Notes under the pieces: model-generated
Seen by the model: only the letters and a program-made list of their open reading frames with translations
Told to the model about the DNA's origin: nothing
The model's database searches: none
Shown: in pieces, positions 7,255 through 15,074 of the stretch
Layout: every line of letters starts with the position of its first letter
Numbering within the stretch: the stretch's first letter is position 1
DNA from: Streptosporangiaceae bacterium
GTDB taxonomy: Bacteria; Actinomycetota; Actinomycetes; Streptosporangiales; Streptosporangiaceae
Direction: 5' to 3'
Assembly (NCBI GenBank): GCA_025934635.1
Contig: JAICWX010000174.1
Location: 1 to 18,120 of the forward strand
Length of the DNA stretch: 18,120 nucleotides
Position numbers and translations under genes: made by a program

Positions 7255-7278
7255 CATCCGTCGTGCTACGGTGGCGCG
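7251..7278 (+). promoter_or_regulatory. Inverted repeat at the toxin-antitoxin promoter
   Basis: GTAGCA (7251-7256) and TGCTAC (7264-7269) are perfect inverted half-sites 7 nt apart. The second overlaps a TACGGT -10-like element ending 6-7 nt before the ATG at 7279. Type II antitoxins usually repress their own promoter through such palindromes. The site overlaps the stop codon of the preceding oxidoreductase gene. Confidence 0.5.
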
Positions 7279-7668
7279 ATGGGTGATACCCCAGCTCCGG
7301 CGGACAAGCGGGACCCGCTGCCGGCGGGCACGGGGCGGCGGGCGAGCGCGGATGCGGGCGCCGCGAGGCCCGCGTCGCACGCCGAGGCCGTGCGGTCGCC
7401 GGCCCGGCACCGGATCGGGATCAGGGAACTGCGCCAGCAGGCCAGCGTCTACGTCGATCTCGCCGAGAAGGGCTACACGGTGGACATCACCAACCGGGGA
7501 CGGCTGGTCGCCCAGCTCATCCCGGTCCGGGAACCGGATAGCCCGCTGGAGCGCCTGATCGCGGCCGGGATCGTCGAGCCGGCCGAGGAGCCGGGGGGCG
7601 TCGGTGACCTCTCGCCCTACCCGTCTTCGGGGGCGCCGGGAGGTCCGGGCCACGGGGGCCCGCGGTGA
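7279..7668 (+). CDS. Phd/YefM-type antitoxin with an extended N-terminus
   Basis: 129 residues. The Phd/YefM DNA-binding core is at about 46-83 (IGIRELRQQASVYVDLAEKG, then VDITNRGRLVAQLIPV). The toxin-binding tail follows (SPLERLIAAGIVEPAEEPGG, then a Gly/Pro-rich end). Before the core lie about 45 Ala/Arg/Pro-rich residues that look disordered and are not typical. A GTG at 7390 would give a protein of normal length. I keep ATG 7279 because it sits at the leaderless distance from the putative -10 and next to the palindrome. The stop overlaps the toxin GTG by 4 nt (7665-7668), the usual coupling that keeps antitoxin ahead of toxin. Confidence 0.83.
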   Translation: MGDTPAPADKRDPLPAGTGRRASADAGAARPASHAEAVRSPARHRIGIRELRQQASVYVDLAEKGYTVDITNRGRLVAQLIPVREPDSPLERLIAAGIVEPAEEPGGVGDLSPYPSSGAPGGPGHGGPR

Positions 7669-8063
7669 TCTACCTCGACTCGTCGGCGCTGGTCAAGCTG
7701 GCCATGAGTGAGCCGGAATCGGCGGCGCTGGCGTCGTGGCTGGCCGAGCGTTCTGACCAGCCGCTGGTGTCGAGTGCGGTGCACCGGGCGGAGGTGCCGC
7801 GGGCTGTCTGGCAGGCCGAGCCGGGGGCGCTGCCGCGTAGTTACAAGGTGATCAAGCGGATCGCCAAGGTGGCGCTGAGCGCGGCCGTGCTCGACGACTC
7901 GGCGACGTTGCCGCCGCAATCGCTGACGGCGGCGCAGGCTATCCACCTGGCGTCGGCGCTGGCGGTGAAGCGGGACCTGACCGCGTTCGTGGCCTACGAC
8001 GAGTCGCTGCTGGCGGCGGCCAGGGATGCCGGGCTGCCGGTCGCCTCACCCGGCGTTTCGTAG
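7665..8063 (+). CDS. vapC: VapC-type PIN-domain toxin with one acidic residue replaced
   Basis: 132 residues, PIN fold throughout. D5 in IYLDSSALVKL and E43 in VHRAEVPRAV match the first two catalytic acids. D112 in VAYDESLLAAARDAGL matches the last. The third acid normally lies in a LDAIHLA motif; here the motif reads AAQAIHLASAL, so Gln91 replaces Asp. VapC proteins are Mg-dependent endoribonucleases that cut tRNA or rRNA. With one of four acids lost, activity may be weak or absent. The GTG start overlaps the antitoxin stop. The pair is isolated between an oxidoreductase and the mutase gene, as expected for a mobile TA cassette. Confidence 0.85.
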   Translation: MIYLDSSALVKLAMSEPESAALASWLAERSDQPLVSSAVHRAEVPRAVWQAEPGALPRSYKVIKRIAKVALSAAVLDDSATLPPQSLTAAQAIHLASALAVKRDLTAFVAYDESLLAAARDAGLPVASPGVS

Positions 8064-8233
8064 TATCCGAGAGCCCGAATCCACCCCGGTTAGCAGGCAC
8101 TCGGCGGCCGGGTTACGAGTCACAGGCATCACACGGGAGCTCCGGGGCCTCACGGGTGAGGGGGCACGCCCTCGTGGCCGCAAATAACGCGGTGACTGCG
8201 AGTAGGACTGTTGTGACGCCAGGCTTAGGTGGG

Positions 8234-9889
8234 TTAGAAGGAGGCGGGTTCGGTGTAGGAGCCCCATTCGGTGCGGAGGGCGTCGCAGATCTCGCCGAGG
8301 GTGGCTTCGGCGCGGGCGGCGTCGAGCATCGGGGGGACCAGGTTCGCCTCGTCGGTGCGGGCGGCGGCGACCAGGGCGGCCAGCGCGGCGTCGACCGCCT
8401 GCTGGTCGCGGGCGGCGCGGCGGGCGGTGAGGACCTTGACCTGCTCGCGCTCGACCTCGGGGCTGATCCGGAGGATCTCCAGCGGCTCGGCCACCGTGCC
8501 GGTGTGGCAGTTGACGCCGACGATCTTCTTCTCGCCCTTTTCCAGCTGCTGCTGGTAGGTGAACGAGGCTTCGGCGATCTCGCCGTTGAACCAGCCGTTC
8601 TCGATGCCGGCCAGGATCCCGTCGGTCATCGAGCCGTCCGGGCTCATGTCGCGGATCCGGGCGAAGATCGCCTCGGCTTCGGCCTCGATCCGGTCGGTCA
8701 GCGCCTCGATGTACCAGGATCCGCCGAGCGGGTCGGAGACGTTGGCCACGCCGGTCTCCTCCATGATGACCTGCTGCGTGCGCAGGGCGGTCTCGGCCGC
8801 GGCCGGCCCGGGCAGGGCGAGCACCTCGTCCAGCGCGTTGGTGTGCAGGGAGTTGGTCCCGCCGAGGACGGCGGCCAGCGCCTCCACCGCGGTGCGGACG
8901 ATGTTGTTGTCCGGCTGCGGGGCCGTCAGCGAGACGCCCGCGGTCTGGGTGTGGAAGCGCAGCCACTGGGCCCGGTCGGTCTTCGCGCCGTAGACGTCGC
9001 GCAGCCACCGGGCCCAGATCCGCCGGGCGGCGCGGAACTTGGCGATCTCCTCGAAGAAGTCGATGTGCGCGTCGAAGAAGAAGGACAGGCCGGGCGCGAA
9101 GGCGTCCACGTCCAGGCCGCGGGACAGGCCGAGCTCCACGTAGCCGAACCCGTCGGCCAGCGTGAACGCCAGCTCCTGGGCGGCCGTGGAGCCGGCCTCC
9201 CTGATGTGGTAGCCCGACACGGACAGCGGCTTGTACCGGGGGATGTTCTCGCCGCAGTACTGCATCAGGTCGCCGATGAGGCGCAGGTGCGGCTTCGGCT
9301 CGAACAGCCACTCCTTCTGCGCGATGTACTCCTTGAAGATGTCGGTCTGCAGGGTGCCGTCCAGCGCGGCCAGGTCCGCGCCCTGGCGCTCGGCGGCCAC
9401 CAGGTACATGCAGAAGACCGGCACGGCCGGGCCGCTGATCGTCATCGAGGTGGTGGTGGCGGCCAGGTCGATGCCGTCGAACAGCACGTCCATGTCGGCG
9501 GCCGAGTCGATGGCCACGCCGCAGTGCCCGACCTCGCCCAGCGAGCGCGGCTCATCGGAGTCGCGGCCCATCAGGGTCGGCATGTCGAAGGCCACGGACA
9601 GGCCCGCGCCGCCCGCCGCCAGCAGCATCTTGTACCGCTCGTTGGTCTGCTGCGCGTTGCCGAACCCGGAGAACTGGCGGATCGTCCACGGCTTGCCGCG
9701 GTACCCGGTGGCGTGGATGCCCCGGGTAAACGGGAACTCCCCCGGCCAGCCGATGCGCTCGGGGGCCGGCTCGCCGTCCGGCGGCCCGTACACCGGATCG
9801 ACCTCGAGCCCGGACAGGGTGGTGAAGTCCGCTTCGCGTTTGGCCGCCGCGTCGTACCGGCGCTGCCAGCGCTCCCGTCCGTCGTCCAT
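8234..9889 (-). CDS. icmA: Isobutyryl-CoA mutase-type large subunit (B12-dependent acyl-CoA mutase)
   Basis: 551 residues forming the substrate-binding TIM barrel of the methylmalonyl-CoA mutase family ([61 protein letters not shown]-like [10 protein letters not shown]). There is no C-terminal B12-binding DxHxxG domain, so a separate small subunit is needed; none is in the window. Two specificity positions are Phe73 (RQFSGFG) and Gln191 ([10 protein letters not shown]). Methylmalonyl-CoA mutase has Tyr and Arg there, while isobutyryl-CoA mutase has Phe and Gln. The spacing of 118 residues is as in the family. This supports interconversion of isobutyryl-CoA and n-butyryl-CoA over methylmalonyl-CoA. 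ATG 9889 has GGGAGG (9897-9902) 7 nt upstream and is preceded by a 24-bp palindrome. The MeaB-type GTPase downstream in the window is a plausible chaperone. Confidence 0.88.
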   Translation of the reverse strand: MDDGRERWQRRYDAAAKREADFTTLSGLEVDPVYGPPDGEPAPERIGWPGEFPFTRGIHATGYRGKPWTIRQFSGFGNAQQTNERYKMLLAAGGAGLSVAFDMPTLMGRDSDEPRSLGEVGHCGVAIDSAADMDVLFDGIDLAATTTSMTISGPAVPVFCMYLVAAERQGADLAALDGTLQTDIFKEYIAQKEWLFEPKPHLRLIGDLMQYCGENIPRYKPLSVSGYHIREAGSTAAQELAFTLADGFGYVELGLSRGLDVDAFAPGLSFFFDAHIDFFEEIAKFRAARRIWARWLRDVYGAKTDRAQWLRFHTQTAGVSLTAPQPDNNIVRTAVEALAAVLGGTNSLHTNALDEVLALPGPAAAETALRTQQVIMEETGVANVSDPLGGSWYIEALTDRIEAEAEAIFARIRDMSPDGSMTDGILAGIENGWFNGEIAEASFTYQQQLEKGEKKIVGVNCHTGTVAEPLEILRISPEVEREQVKVLTARRAARDQQAVDAALAALVAAARTDEANLVPPMLDAARAEATLGEICDALRTEWGSYTEPASF

Positions 9890-9904
9890 CAGAGTGCCTC
9901 CCGC

Positions 9905-9928
9905 AAGTAGTAGGACGTCCTACTACTT
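9905..9928. promoter_or_regulatory. Perfect 24-bp palindromic operator upstream of icmA
   Basis: The half-site AAGTAGTAGGAC (9905-9916) is followed immediately by its exact reverse complement (9917-9928). Its edge is 15 nt from the mutase start codon and 2 nt from the ribosome-binding site, so a bound dimer would sit on or just after the promoter. A possible minus-strand -10, TACACT (9933-9938), lies directly upstream. The size and symmetry suit a TetR- or GntR-family repressor, which I cannot name. Confidence 0.72.
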
Positions 9929-10008
9929 TTTCAGTGTATCCCGCGCGGGGAGCGCCTGATCCTGGCGGCACCAATCGGGGGCCTTTCGGAAAAAAAAGAA
10001 ATTTCTGT

Positions 10009-10046
10009 GCAACCGATGAGCGCTCTGCGTCGTCTGTTAAGAGCGC
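10009..10046 (+). promoter_or_regulatory. ECF-type promoter overlapped by an inverted repeat
   Basis: GCAACC (10009-10014) and CGTCTG (10031-10036), with 17 nt between AAC and CGTC, fit the AAC-N16/17-CGTC pattern of many actinobacterial ECF promoters. A perfect 7-bp inverted repeat GCGCTCT (10020-10026) / AGAGCGC (10040-10046) brackets the -10. The sigma factor encoded downstream may recognise this promoter itself. Confidence 0.5.
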
Positions 10047-10067
10047 GAGGCCGGAACGGTCTCGCGC
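10043..10067 (+). other. GAA-loop hairpin in the sigma leader
   Basis: GCGCGAG (10043-10049) pairs with CTCGCGC (10061-10067). The stem continues inward through one G-U and three G-C pairs to the 3-nt loop GAA, giving 11 pairs. It would be the first element of the mRNA made from the ECF-type promoter. It could be a stability, attenuation or protein-binding element. Confidence 0.5.
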
Positions 10068-10300
10068 ACAGCGGGGCCCGGACGTCACGGGGGCGCGCCC
10101 GGGCCAGGTACTTAAGGGGCCCCACAGGAACCGGCCAGCCAGGGCGGTGCAGCTGTCGGCAACGAGCAGGTTCCGGTGCGTGACCTGGCCGGACGGGGAT
10201 GTGGTAGAAGTTGCCGTATCACACGGGTGTTCTCGAGGACGCCCCGACCGGCCCGCGCATGATCTTCATGCCGGACCGGCCCGCGGGGCGCCAGGAACGG

Positions 10301-10354
10301 GGGGCGGCCCAGGGACGCGGGGCGGCCCCGGCACTGGGGGCGGCCCCGGGACTG
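10301..10354 (+). repeat. Three tandem 18-bp repeats upstream of the sigma start
   Basis: Units at 10301-10318, 10319-10336 and 10337-10354 begin GGGGCGGCCC. In the sigma reading frame they spell GAAQGR-GAAPAL-GAAPGL. The period is a multiple of three. This weakly favours the region being translated, although the domain itself starts after 10403. Confidence 0.75.
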
Positions 10355-10402
10355 GAGACGGCGCTGTTCCCACCGGCCGGGAACTTCATCGAGGGAGATC
10401 CG

Positions 10403-10897
10403 GTGGGCGGCGTAAGCGAGGTCGACGCGGACGCGGCCGAGGAGCTGTTCAAGGGCGTCTACCCCAAGCTGGCCGGCTGGGTCCGGCGGCTGGTGGACGA
10501 CGACGACACCGCGCACGAGATCGCGTCCGAGGCGTTCGTCCGGCTGCTGGCCCGGTGGACCAGGGTGGAGAGCCCGCAGAGCTACCTGTACATGATCGCG
10601 ACCAACCTGATCCGCGACCACTGGCGCAAGGCCGAACGGGAGCGGCGGGCGATCCGCAGCGTCACCGCGGGCGCCGCGGCCGACCCGGTGGCCTACCCGG
10701 TGCAGGATGTTGACGTGCGCAACCTCATCGCCTCGCTGCCGCCGCGGCTGCGGGACCCGTTCCTGCTGCATTACTACGGGGGGTTCGGGATCCGCGAGGT
10801 CGCGACGCTGCTGCACCGGCCGGAGGGCACCATCAAGGCCGACCTGTTCGCCGCGCGGGCCAAGCTGAAGACGGCGCTGGGGGAACGCAATGGCTGA
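10403..10897 (+). CDS. ECF-subfamily RNA polymerase sigma factor
   Basis: 164 residues from GTG 10403, which has AGGGAG (10392-10397) 5 nt upstream. Region 2 is at about 10-75: AAEELFKGVYPKLAGWVRRL, then AHEIASEAFVRLLARW, YLYMIATNLIRDHWRKAER. Region 4 is at about 108-158: NLIASLPPRLRDPFLLHYYG, FGIREVATLLHRPEGTIKAD, FAARAKLKTAL. Length is normal for an ECF factor with no extra domain. Starts at ATG 10259 or TTG 10211 would add a Pro/Ala-rich extension. The stop overlaps the next ATG by 8 nt, so the membrane propeller protein is co-translated and is the likely partner or anti-sigma. The regulon is unknown. Confidence 0.9.
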   Translation: MGGVSEVDADAAEELFKGVYPKLAGWVRRLVDDDDTAHEIASEAFVRLLARWTRVESPQSYLYMIATNLIRDHWRKAERERRAIRSVTAGAAADPVAYPVQDVDVRNLIASLPPRLRDPFLLHYYGGFGIREVATLLHRPEGTIKADLFAARAKLKTALGERNG

Positions 10898-12302
10898 CCG
10901 CCACGATCCCCGGGACAACCTCGACGACTGGCTGAGCGGGCGGATCGAGCCGCTGCCGCCGCCGCCGGGCACGTTCGACCTGATCAAGCGCCGGGCGCGG
11001 CGGCGCAAGTACCGCCGGCTGGCGATCACGGCGACGTCGGCGGCGGTGCTGGTGGCCGCGGCGGTGACCGTCCCGCAGGTGGTCAGCCTGCCGATGCTGA
11101 GCCCGAGCCCGACGCAGAGCCCGGCCGCCGCCGGGAGCCCATCCACCGGCTCGGCGGCCCTCCGGACGGCCGGCCCGCCGTCCTCCGAGGCGAGCTCGGC
11201 GCAGACGATCCCGCCGTCAGTCTCACACCCGGTGCCGCCTGACTTCCGGCCCACCTCGGTCACCTTCGTCAGCGCCCGTACCGGGTGGGTGATCGGCCAG
11301 GCCGGCACGCCCGGCCACTGCGCCACGCAGTACTGCACCTCGGTGGCTCGCACCGGGGACGCCGGGAGGACCTGGTCCGGCGTCCCCGCCCCGCTGACCG
11401 GCGGGCCGGACGGGGCGACCGGGGTGAGCCAGCTCAGGTTCCTCAACCTGAGCAACGGATGGGCGTTCGGGCCCGGCTTGTTCGTCACCCATACCGGCGG
11501 TAAGACCTGGACGCCGGTCAACACGGGCGGACTGCGGGTGACGGACCTGGAAACGGTGGGCAGCCGGGTGTTCGCGCTGTGGGCGTCGTGCACCGGGACC
11601 GGGGTCGCCTACGCCGGCCACTGCACCGCCTTCACCCTCTACTCCGCCGCGGCCGCCGGCGGCCGCTGGACGCCGGTGGGCGCCGCCACCACCGGGCTGG
11701 CCGGCGGCCCGGCGGGCGCGATCGCCGCACTGGCGCTCACCGGCAGCCGCGGCTACCTGCTCGGGCCGGACGGGGCGCTGTACGCCGGGCCGGTCGACGG
11801 CAGCGCGGCCTGGCGGAAGGTGGGCTCGCGGCCGCCCGCCTGCGCCGCCGGGTCCCAGCCAGGACCGGTCCAGCCGGGATCGCTGTTCGCCGCGGTCGGC
11901 GCATCCAGCGAGCTGGTGCTGGCCTGCCTGAGCCCGGCCGGCAACAGCACCACGGCCGCGCCGTCCGAGCAGAAGCTGATCTTCTCCTCGCCGGACGGCG
12001 GGGTCAGCTGGCAGCGGATGGGGCGGGCGCCGGACGCGGGGGTCGCCTCCTCGCTGGCGGCCAGCCCGTCGCAGAGCCTGGTGCTGGCCACCGGCCGGGG
12101 CATCGAGCTGCTGCCGCGGGGCGGGACCGGCTGGCGGCTGGCCACGCTGGCCGCCGGGCTCCCGGACGGGGGGTTCAGCTACGTGGGGATGACCACCGAC
12201 GAGCAGGGCATCGCGCTGCCCGCCGATCCGTCCGCCGGGACCGTCTGGTTCACCTATGACGGCGGCCAGACCTGGAAGCCGTCGCCGGTCGCGAACTCCT
12301 AG
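10890..12302 (+). CDS. Membrane-anchored Asp-box beta-propeller protein, putative partner of the ECF sigma factor
   Basis: 470 residues. A short cytoplasmic N-terminus (1-43, ending RRARRRKYRR) precedes one transmembrane helix (about 44-66, LAITATSAAVLVAAAVTVPQ). A Ser/Pro-rich linker follows, then an extracytoplasmic domain (about 118-470). That domain contains repeated Asp-box/BNR-type motifs: RTGDAGRTW (about 154-162), HTGGKTW (201-207), SSPDGGVSW (366-374) and YDGGQTW (456-462). These mark a beta-propeller of the sialidase/YCF48 type. Six cysteines (C144, C149, C234, C245, C318, C346) could form disulfides. The basic residues before the helix give an N-in topology. No zinc-binding anti-sigma (HxxxCxxC) motif is present. 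Overlap with the sigma gene implies a functional pair, with the cytoplasmic tail possibly holding the sigma factor. This is inference. Confidence 0.82.
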   Translation: MADRHDPRDNLDDWLSGRIEPLPPPPGTFDLIKRRARRRKYRRLAITATSAAVLVAAAVTVPQVVSLPMLSPSPTQSPAAAGSPSTGSAALRTAGPPSSEASSAQTIPPSVSHPVPPDFRPTSVTFVSARTGWVIGQAGTPGHCATQYCTSVARTGDAGRTWSGVPAPLTGGPDGATGVSQLRFLNLSNGWAFGPGLFVTHTGGKTWTPVNTGGLRVTDLETVGSRVFALWASCTGTGVAYAGHCTAFTLYSAAAAGGRWTPVGAATTGLAGGPAGAIAALALTGSRGYLLGPDGALYAGPVDGSAAWRKVGSRPPACAAGSQPGPVQPGSLFAAVGASSELVLACLSPAGNSTTAAPSEQKLIFSSPDGGVSWQRMGRAPDAGVASSLAASPSQSLVLATGRGIELLPRGGTGWRLATLAAGLPDGGFSYVGMTTDEQGIALPADPSAGTVWFTYDGGQTWKPSPVANS

Positions 12303-12316
12303 GAGCCCGGGCTCCT
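12301..12316. terminator. Palindromic hairpin between convergent genes
   Basis: AGGAGCCCGGGCTCCT is a perfect 16-bp palindrome overlapping the end of the propeller gene, followed by G-rich sequence. The MarR gene converges from 12378. No T-run is present, so termination is plausible but unproven. Confidence 0.4.
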
Positions 12317-12377
12317 GGGGAGTGCAGGGCTCCCGGGGGTCCGGGCGCCTAGGTCTGCGGGGCCAGACGCCGCCGCC

Positions 12378-12893
12378 CTAGGCTTCGTCGGAAACGAAGT
12401 CCCCGGCCGCGATGCGCAGCTCGCGGAACAGGTCGAAGATCTCCTTGAGCTGGCCGGGCCCGAAGCCGCCGAGGCCGAACTCGGCCGCCATCAGGTCCCC
12501 GGTTGCCCGTTCCACCAGGTCCCGGCCCGCCGGGGTGATCTCGGCCAGGCGGCCGCGGCCGTCGGCCGGGTTCGGCCGCCGGATCACCAGCTGCTGCCCT
12601 TCCAGCCGGCTGATGATATTGGTCACGCTGGTGGGATGCACCATCAGCCGCTCGCCGATCAGCCCGAGCGGCAGCGAGCCGGTGCGGCTGAAGGTCAGCA
12701 GCACCAGCGCCTCGTACCGGGCGAACGTCAGCTCGTACGGCCGCAGCAGCGCGTCGAGCTCGGCCAGCAGGATCTGCTGCGCGCGCATGATCGAGGTGAC
12801 CGCGGCCATCGACGGCGAGGGACCGAACCGCCGGGCCCAGATCTGCGCCGCCCGGTCGATCGGGTCAAACGGCAACTCCAGTGGCTTACCCAC
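12378..12893 (-). CDS. MarR-family transcriptional regulator
   Basis: 171 residues from GTG 12893. The MarR winged helix is central. Dimerisation helices include [40 protein letters not shown] is followed by the recognition region [20 protein letters not shown] (about 98-117) and the wing [19 protein letters not shown]. Asp and Arg of the wing (DGRGR) are conserved. The gene is last in the minus-strand operon with thiolase and MeaB, 21 nt after the MeaB stop. It therefore probably responds to an acyl-CoA or related metabolite and controls the operon. The inverted repeat at the thiolase start is a candidate site. Confidence 0.92.
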   Translation of the reverse strand: MGKPLELPFDPIDRAAQIWARRFGPSPSMAAVTSIMRAQQILLAELDALLRPYELTFARYEALVLLTFSRTGSLPLGLIGERLMVHPTSVTNIISRLEGQQLVIRRPNPADGRGRLAEITPAGRDLVERATGDLMAAEFGLGGFGPGQLKEIFDLFRELRIAAGDFVSDEA

Positions 12894-12914
12894 AGGGACA
12901 ACCGTATGCCCTGC

Positions 12915-13871
12915 TCAGCTGTCCGGCCGGCCGGACACCCAGCTGTCAGCAGAGAGCAGTTCGTCGGCGGCCCCGAACGGGTCCAGCGTGCCGTCGGCGA
13001 CCTGGCTGGCCAGCTCGTCGAGCCGGCTGGCGGCCAGCCGGCCGCGGAGCGCGGCGAAGGCCAGCGCGGTGAGTTCTTCCTTCGCCCGGGCCTGGCGGCG
13101 GCGCTTCAGCTCCCCGGTCGAATTGAGCCAGGACCAGTGCTGGTCCAGCCGCTCGGTCAGCTCGCCGATGCCCTCGGCCCTGGTCGCGGTGGTGCTGACG
13201 ATGGGCGGTTTCCAGTCGCCGTCGGCCCGGTCGGCCAGCGCGACCATGGTGCGCAGGTCCCTGACCACCTGCTGGGCGTCCGGCTTGTCGGCCTTGTTCA
13301 CCACGAACAGGTCGGCGACCTCCAGGATCCCGGCCTTGGCGGCCTGCACCGCGTCGCCCATCCCCGGCGCGAGCAGCACCACCACCGAGTCCGCGAGCGA
13401 GGCGACGGCCACCTCGGCCTGCCCCACGCCGACCGTCTCGATGATGATCAGCCCGAACCCGGCCGCGTCGAGCACCCGGACGGCCTGCGGCGTCGCGGCG
13501 GCCAGGCCGCCGAGGTGGCCCCGGGTGGCCATCGACCGGATGTAGACGCCCTCGTCGGTGGCGTGCTCCTGCATCCGGATCCGGTCGCCGAGCAGCGCGC
13601 CGCCGGTGAACGGCGAGCTCGGGTCGACGGCGAGCACCGCGACCCGGTGGCCGGCCGCGCGGAACGCGGTCAGCAGGGCGCCGGTCACGGTGGACTTGCC
13701 GGCGCCGGGCGCGCCGGTCAGGCCGATGACCCGCGCCCCGCCGGTCTGGGGCAGAAGATCTTTAATGACCGAACGGATCCGCGGCGACTCATCCTCAACC
13801 AGCGACAGCAACCGGGCCAGGGCGCGGACATCCCCATCCCTGGCCTTGTCGAGCTCCGCGTTGTCCGGCAC
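12915..13871 (-). CDS. meaB: MeaB/ArgK-type G3E GTPase, B12-dependent mutase chaperone
   Basis: 318 residues from GTG 13871. Walker A is GAPGAGKST (53-61). The MeaB signature [19 protein letters not shown] follows. The switch segment [13 protein letters not shown] and the NKAD guanine-specificity motif are intact. The C-terminal helical dimerisation region ends in [10 protein letters not shown]. These proteins hydrolyse GTP while guarding acyl-CoA mutases: they gate adenosylcobalamin loading and remove damaged cofactor. The gene starts 9 nt after the thiolase stop and is followed closely by the MarR gene. Its client is probably a methylmalonyl-CoA mutase elsewhere, the icmA-type subunit in this window, or both. 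Confidence 0.95.
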   Translation of the reverse strand: MPDNAELDKARDGDVRALARLLSLVEDESPRIRSVIKDLLPQTGGARVIGLTGAPGAGKSTVTGALLTAFRAAGHRVAVLAVDPSSPFTGGALLGDRIRMQEHATDEGVYIRSMATRGHLGGLAAATPQAVRVLDAAGFGLIIIETVGVGQAEVAVASLADSVVVLLAPGMGDAVQAAKAGILEVADLFVVNKADKPDAQQVVRDLRTMVALADRADGDWKPPIVSTTATRAEGIGELTERLDQHWSWLNSTGELKRRRQARAKEELTALAFAALRGRLAASRLDELASQVADGTLDPFGAADELLSADSWVSGRPDS

Positions 13872-13880
13872 GAGCCGGGG

Positions 13881-15074
13881 CTAGCCGGGGACCCGGAACA
13901 GCAGCGCCTCGCCCTGGCCGCCGCCGCCGCACAGGGCGGCCGCGCCGAGCCCGCCGCCGCGGCGGCCGAGCTCGAGGCACAGGTGCAGCGCGATCCGGGC
14001 GCCGGAGGCGCCGATCGGGTGGCCGATGGCGATCGCGCCGCCGTCGACGTTCACGATGTCCGGGTCGATGCCCAGCTCGCGCATCGACTGGAGGGCCACC
14101 ACCGAGAACGCCTCGTTGATCTCGACCAGGTCCAGGGCGCCCACGTCCAGGCTGGCCTTGGCCAGCGCCTGCTTGATGGCGTTCGACGGCTGCGAGTGCA
14201 GCGAGTTATCCGGGCCGGCCACGTTGCCGTGCGAGCCGATCTCGGCGATGACGCGGAGGTTAGCCCGTTCGGCGAAATCTTTGGTCGTTACCACGACGGC
14301 GGCCGCACCGTCGGATATCTGGGACGCGGTGCCGGCCGTGATCGTGCCGTCCTTGCCGAAGGCCGGCCTGAGCTTGGCCAGGGCCTCGAGGGTGGTGCCG
14401 GGGCGGATGCCCTCGTCCTCGGTCACCGTGATGGTCTCGCCGCCCCGCTGGGGGATCGGCACCGCGGCGATCTCGGCCGCGAACACGCCGTTCTTGGCGG
14501 CGGCCGCGGCGAGCTGGTGGGACCGGACAGCGAACTCATCCTGCTGCTCGCGGGTGATGCCGAGCTCGCGCCCGCTGCGTTCGGTGGATTCGCCCATGGA
14601 GAGGTGGTCGAAGGCGTCGGTCAGGCCGTCCAGCGCCATCGAGTCCTCCACGGTGACCGGGCCGTACTTGTAGCCGGACCGGGAGTTCACCAGCAGGTGC
14701 GGCGCGCGGGTCATGGACTCCATCCCGCCGGCCACGATGACGTCGTACTCCCCCAGCCGGATCAGCTGCGACGCGACGGCGATGGCGTCCAGGCCGGACA
14801 GGCACACTTTGTTCACCGTCAGCGCTGGAACACTCATGCTGATGCCCGCGGCCACGGCGGCCTGCCGGGCGGTGATCTGCCCGGCGCCCGCCTGCAGTAC
14901 CTGGCCCATGATCACGTACTGCACCTGGCCGGGGGACACCGTGGCCCGGTCGAGGGCCGCCGCGATGGCGACGCCGCCCAGGTCGCTGGCAGACTGGCTG
15001 GCGAGGGACCCGAGCAGGCGGCCGACCGGTGTCCGCGCGCCGCCGACGATGACCGGCTGACGTGAATCGTTCAT
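13881..15074 (-). CDS. Acetyl-CoA C-acetyltransferase (thiolase)
   Basis: 397 residues from ATG 15074. The nucleophilic Cys91 is in [22 protein letters not shown] carries the NEAF motif. The catalytic His is in [17 protein letters not shown] (about residue 352), and the second Cys is in [12 protein letters not shown] (about 382). All four thiolase signatures and the normal length are present. It condenses two acetyl-CoA, or cleaves acetoacetyl-CoA and related 3-ketoacyl-CoA. An upstream GTG at 15083 is in frame, but the -10-like TAGGTA (15086-15091) ends only 2 nt before it. ATG 15074 fits better with transcription starting near the codon. It is the first gene of the thiolase-meaB-marR operon and divergent from the epimerase gene. 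Confidence 0.93.
   Translation of the reverse strand: MNDSRQPVIVGGARTPVGRLLGSLASQSASDLGGVAIAAALDRATVSPGQVQYVIMGQVLQAGAGQITARQAAVAAGISMSVPALTVNKVCLSGLDAIAVASQLIRLGEYDVIVAGGMESMTRAPHLLVNSRSGYKYGPVTVEDSMALDGLTDAFDHLSMGESTERSGRELGITREQQDEFAVRSHQLAAAAAKNGVFAAEIAAVPIPQRGGETITVTEDEGIRPGTTLEALAKLRPAFGKDGTITAGTASQISDGAAAVVVTTKDFAERANLRVIAEIGSHGNVAGPDNSLHSQPSNAIKQALAKASLDVGALDLVEINEAFSVVALQSMRELGIDPDIVNVDGGAIAIGHPIGASGARIALHLCLELGRRGGGLGAAALCGGGGQGEALLFRVPG

Larger units (their letters stand above)
9929..10402. other. Long intergenic/leader region before the ECF sigma gene
   Basis: This gene-free stretch lies between the divergent mutase and sigma genes. It holds an A-rich patch (9990-10000), an ECF-type promoter, two hairpins, the palindrome GGGCGCGCCC near 10092 and a triple 18-bp repeat. 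An in-frame extension of the sigma protein is open from TTG 10211 (ATG at 10259), but it is low-complexity and has no sigma-domain sequence. The DNA is therefore best read as a 5' leader, or as an unusual N-terminal extension. Confidence 0.5.

Noticed and set aside
8064..8233. Possible tRNA or small RNA between vapC and the mutase gene
   Set aside because: No cloverleaf, no TTCRA-type T-arm and only a 5-bp GAGGG/CCCTC stem could be found. I see nothing supportable in this 170-nt gap.
8156..9910. 584-residue plus-strand open frame opposite the mutase gene
   Set aside because: The minus strand encodes a full B12-dependent mutase subunit with conserved motifs. The plus-strand product has no recognisable features.
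12636..15065. 809-residue plus-strand open frame opposite thiolase and meaB
   Set aside because: It is the antisense shadow of three clearly recognisable genes. The translation is Gly/Arg/Val-rich with no domain, a common artefact of GC-rich DNA.
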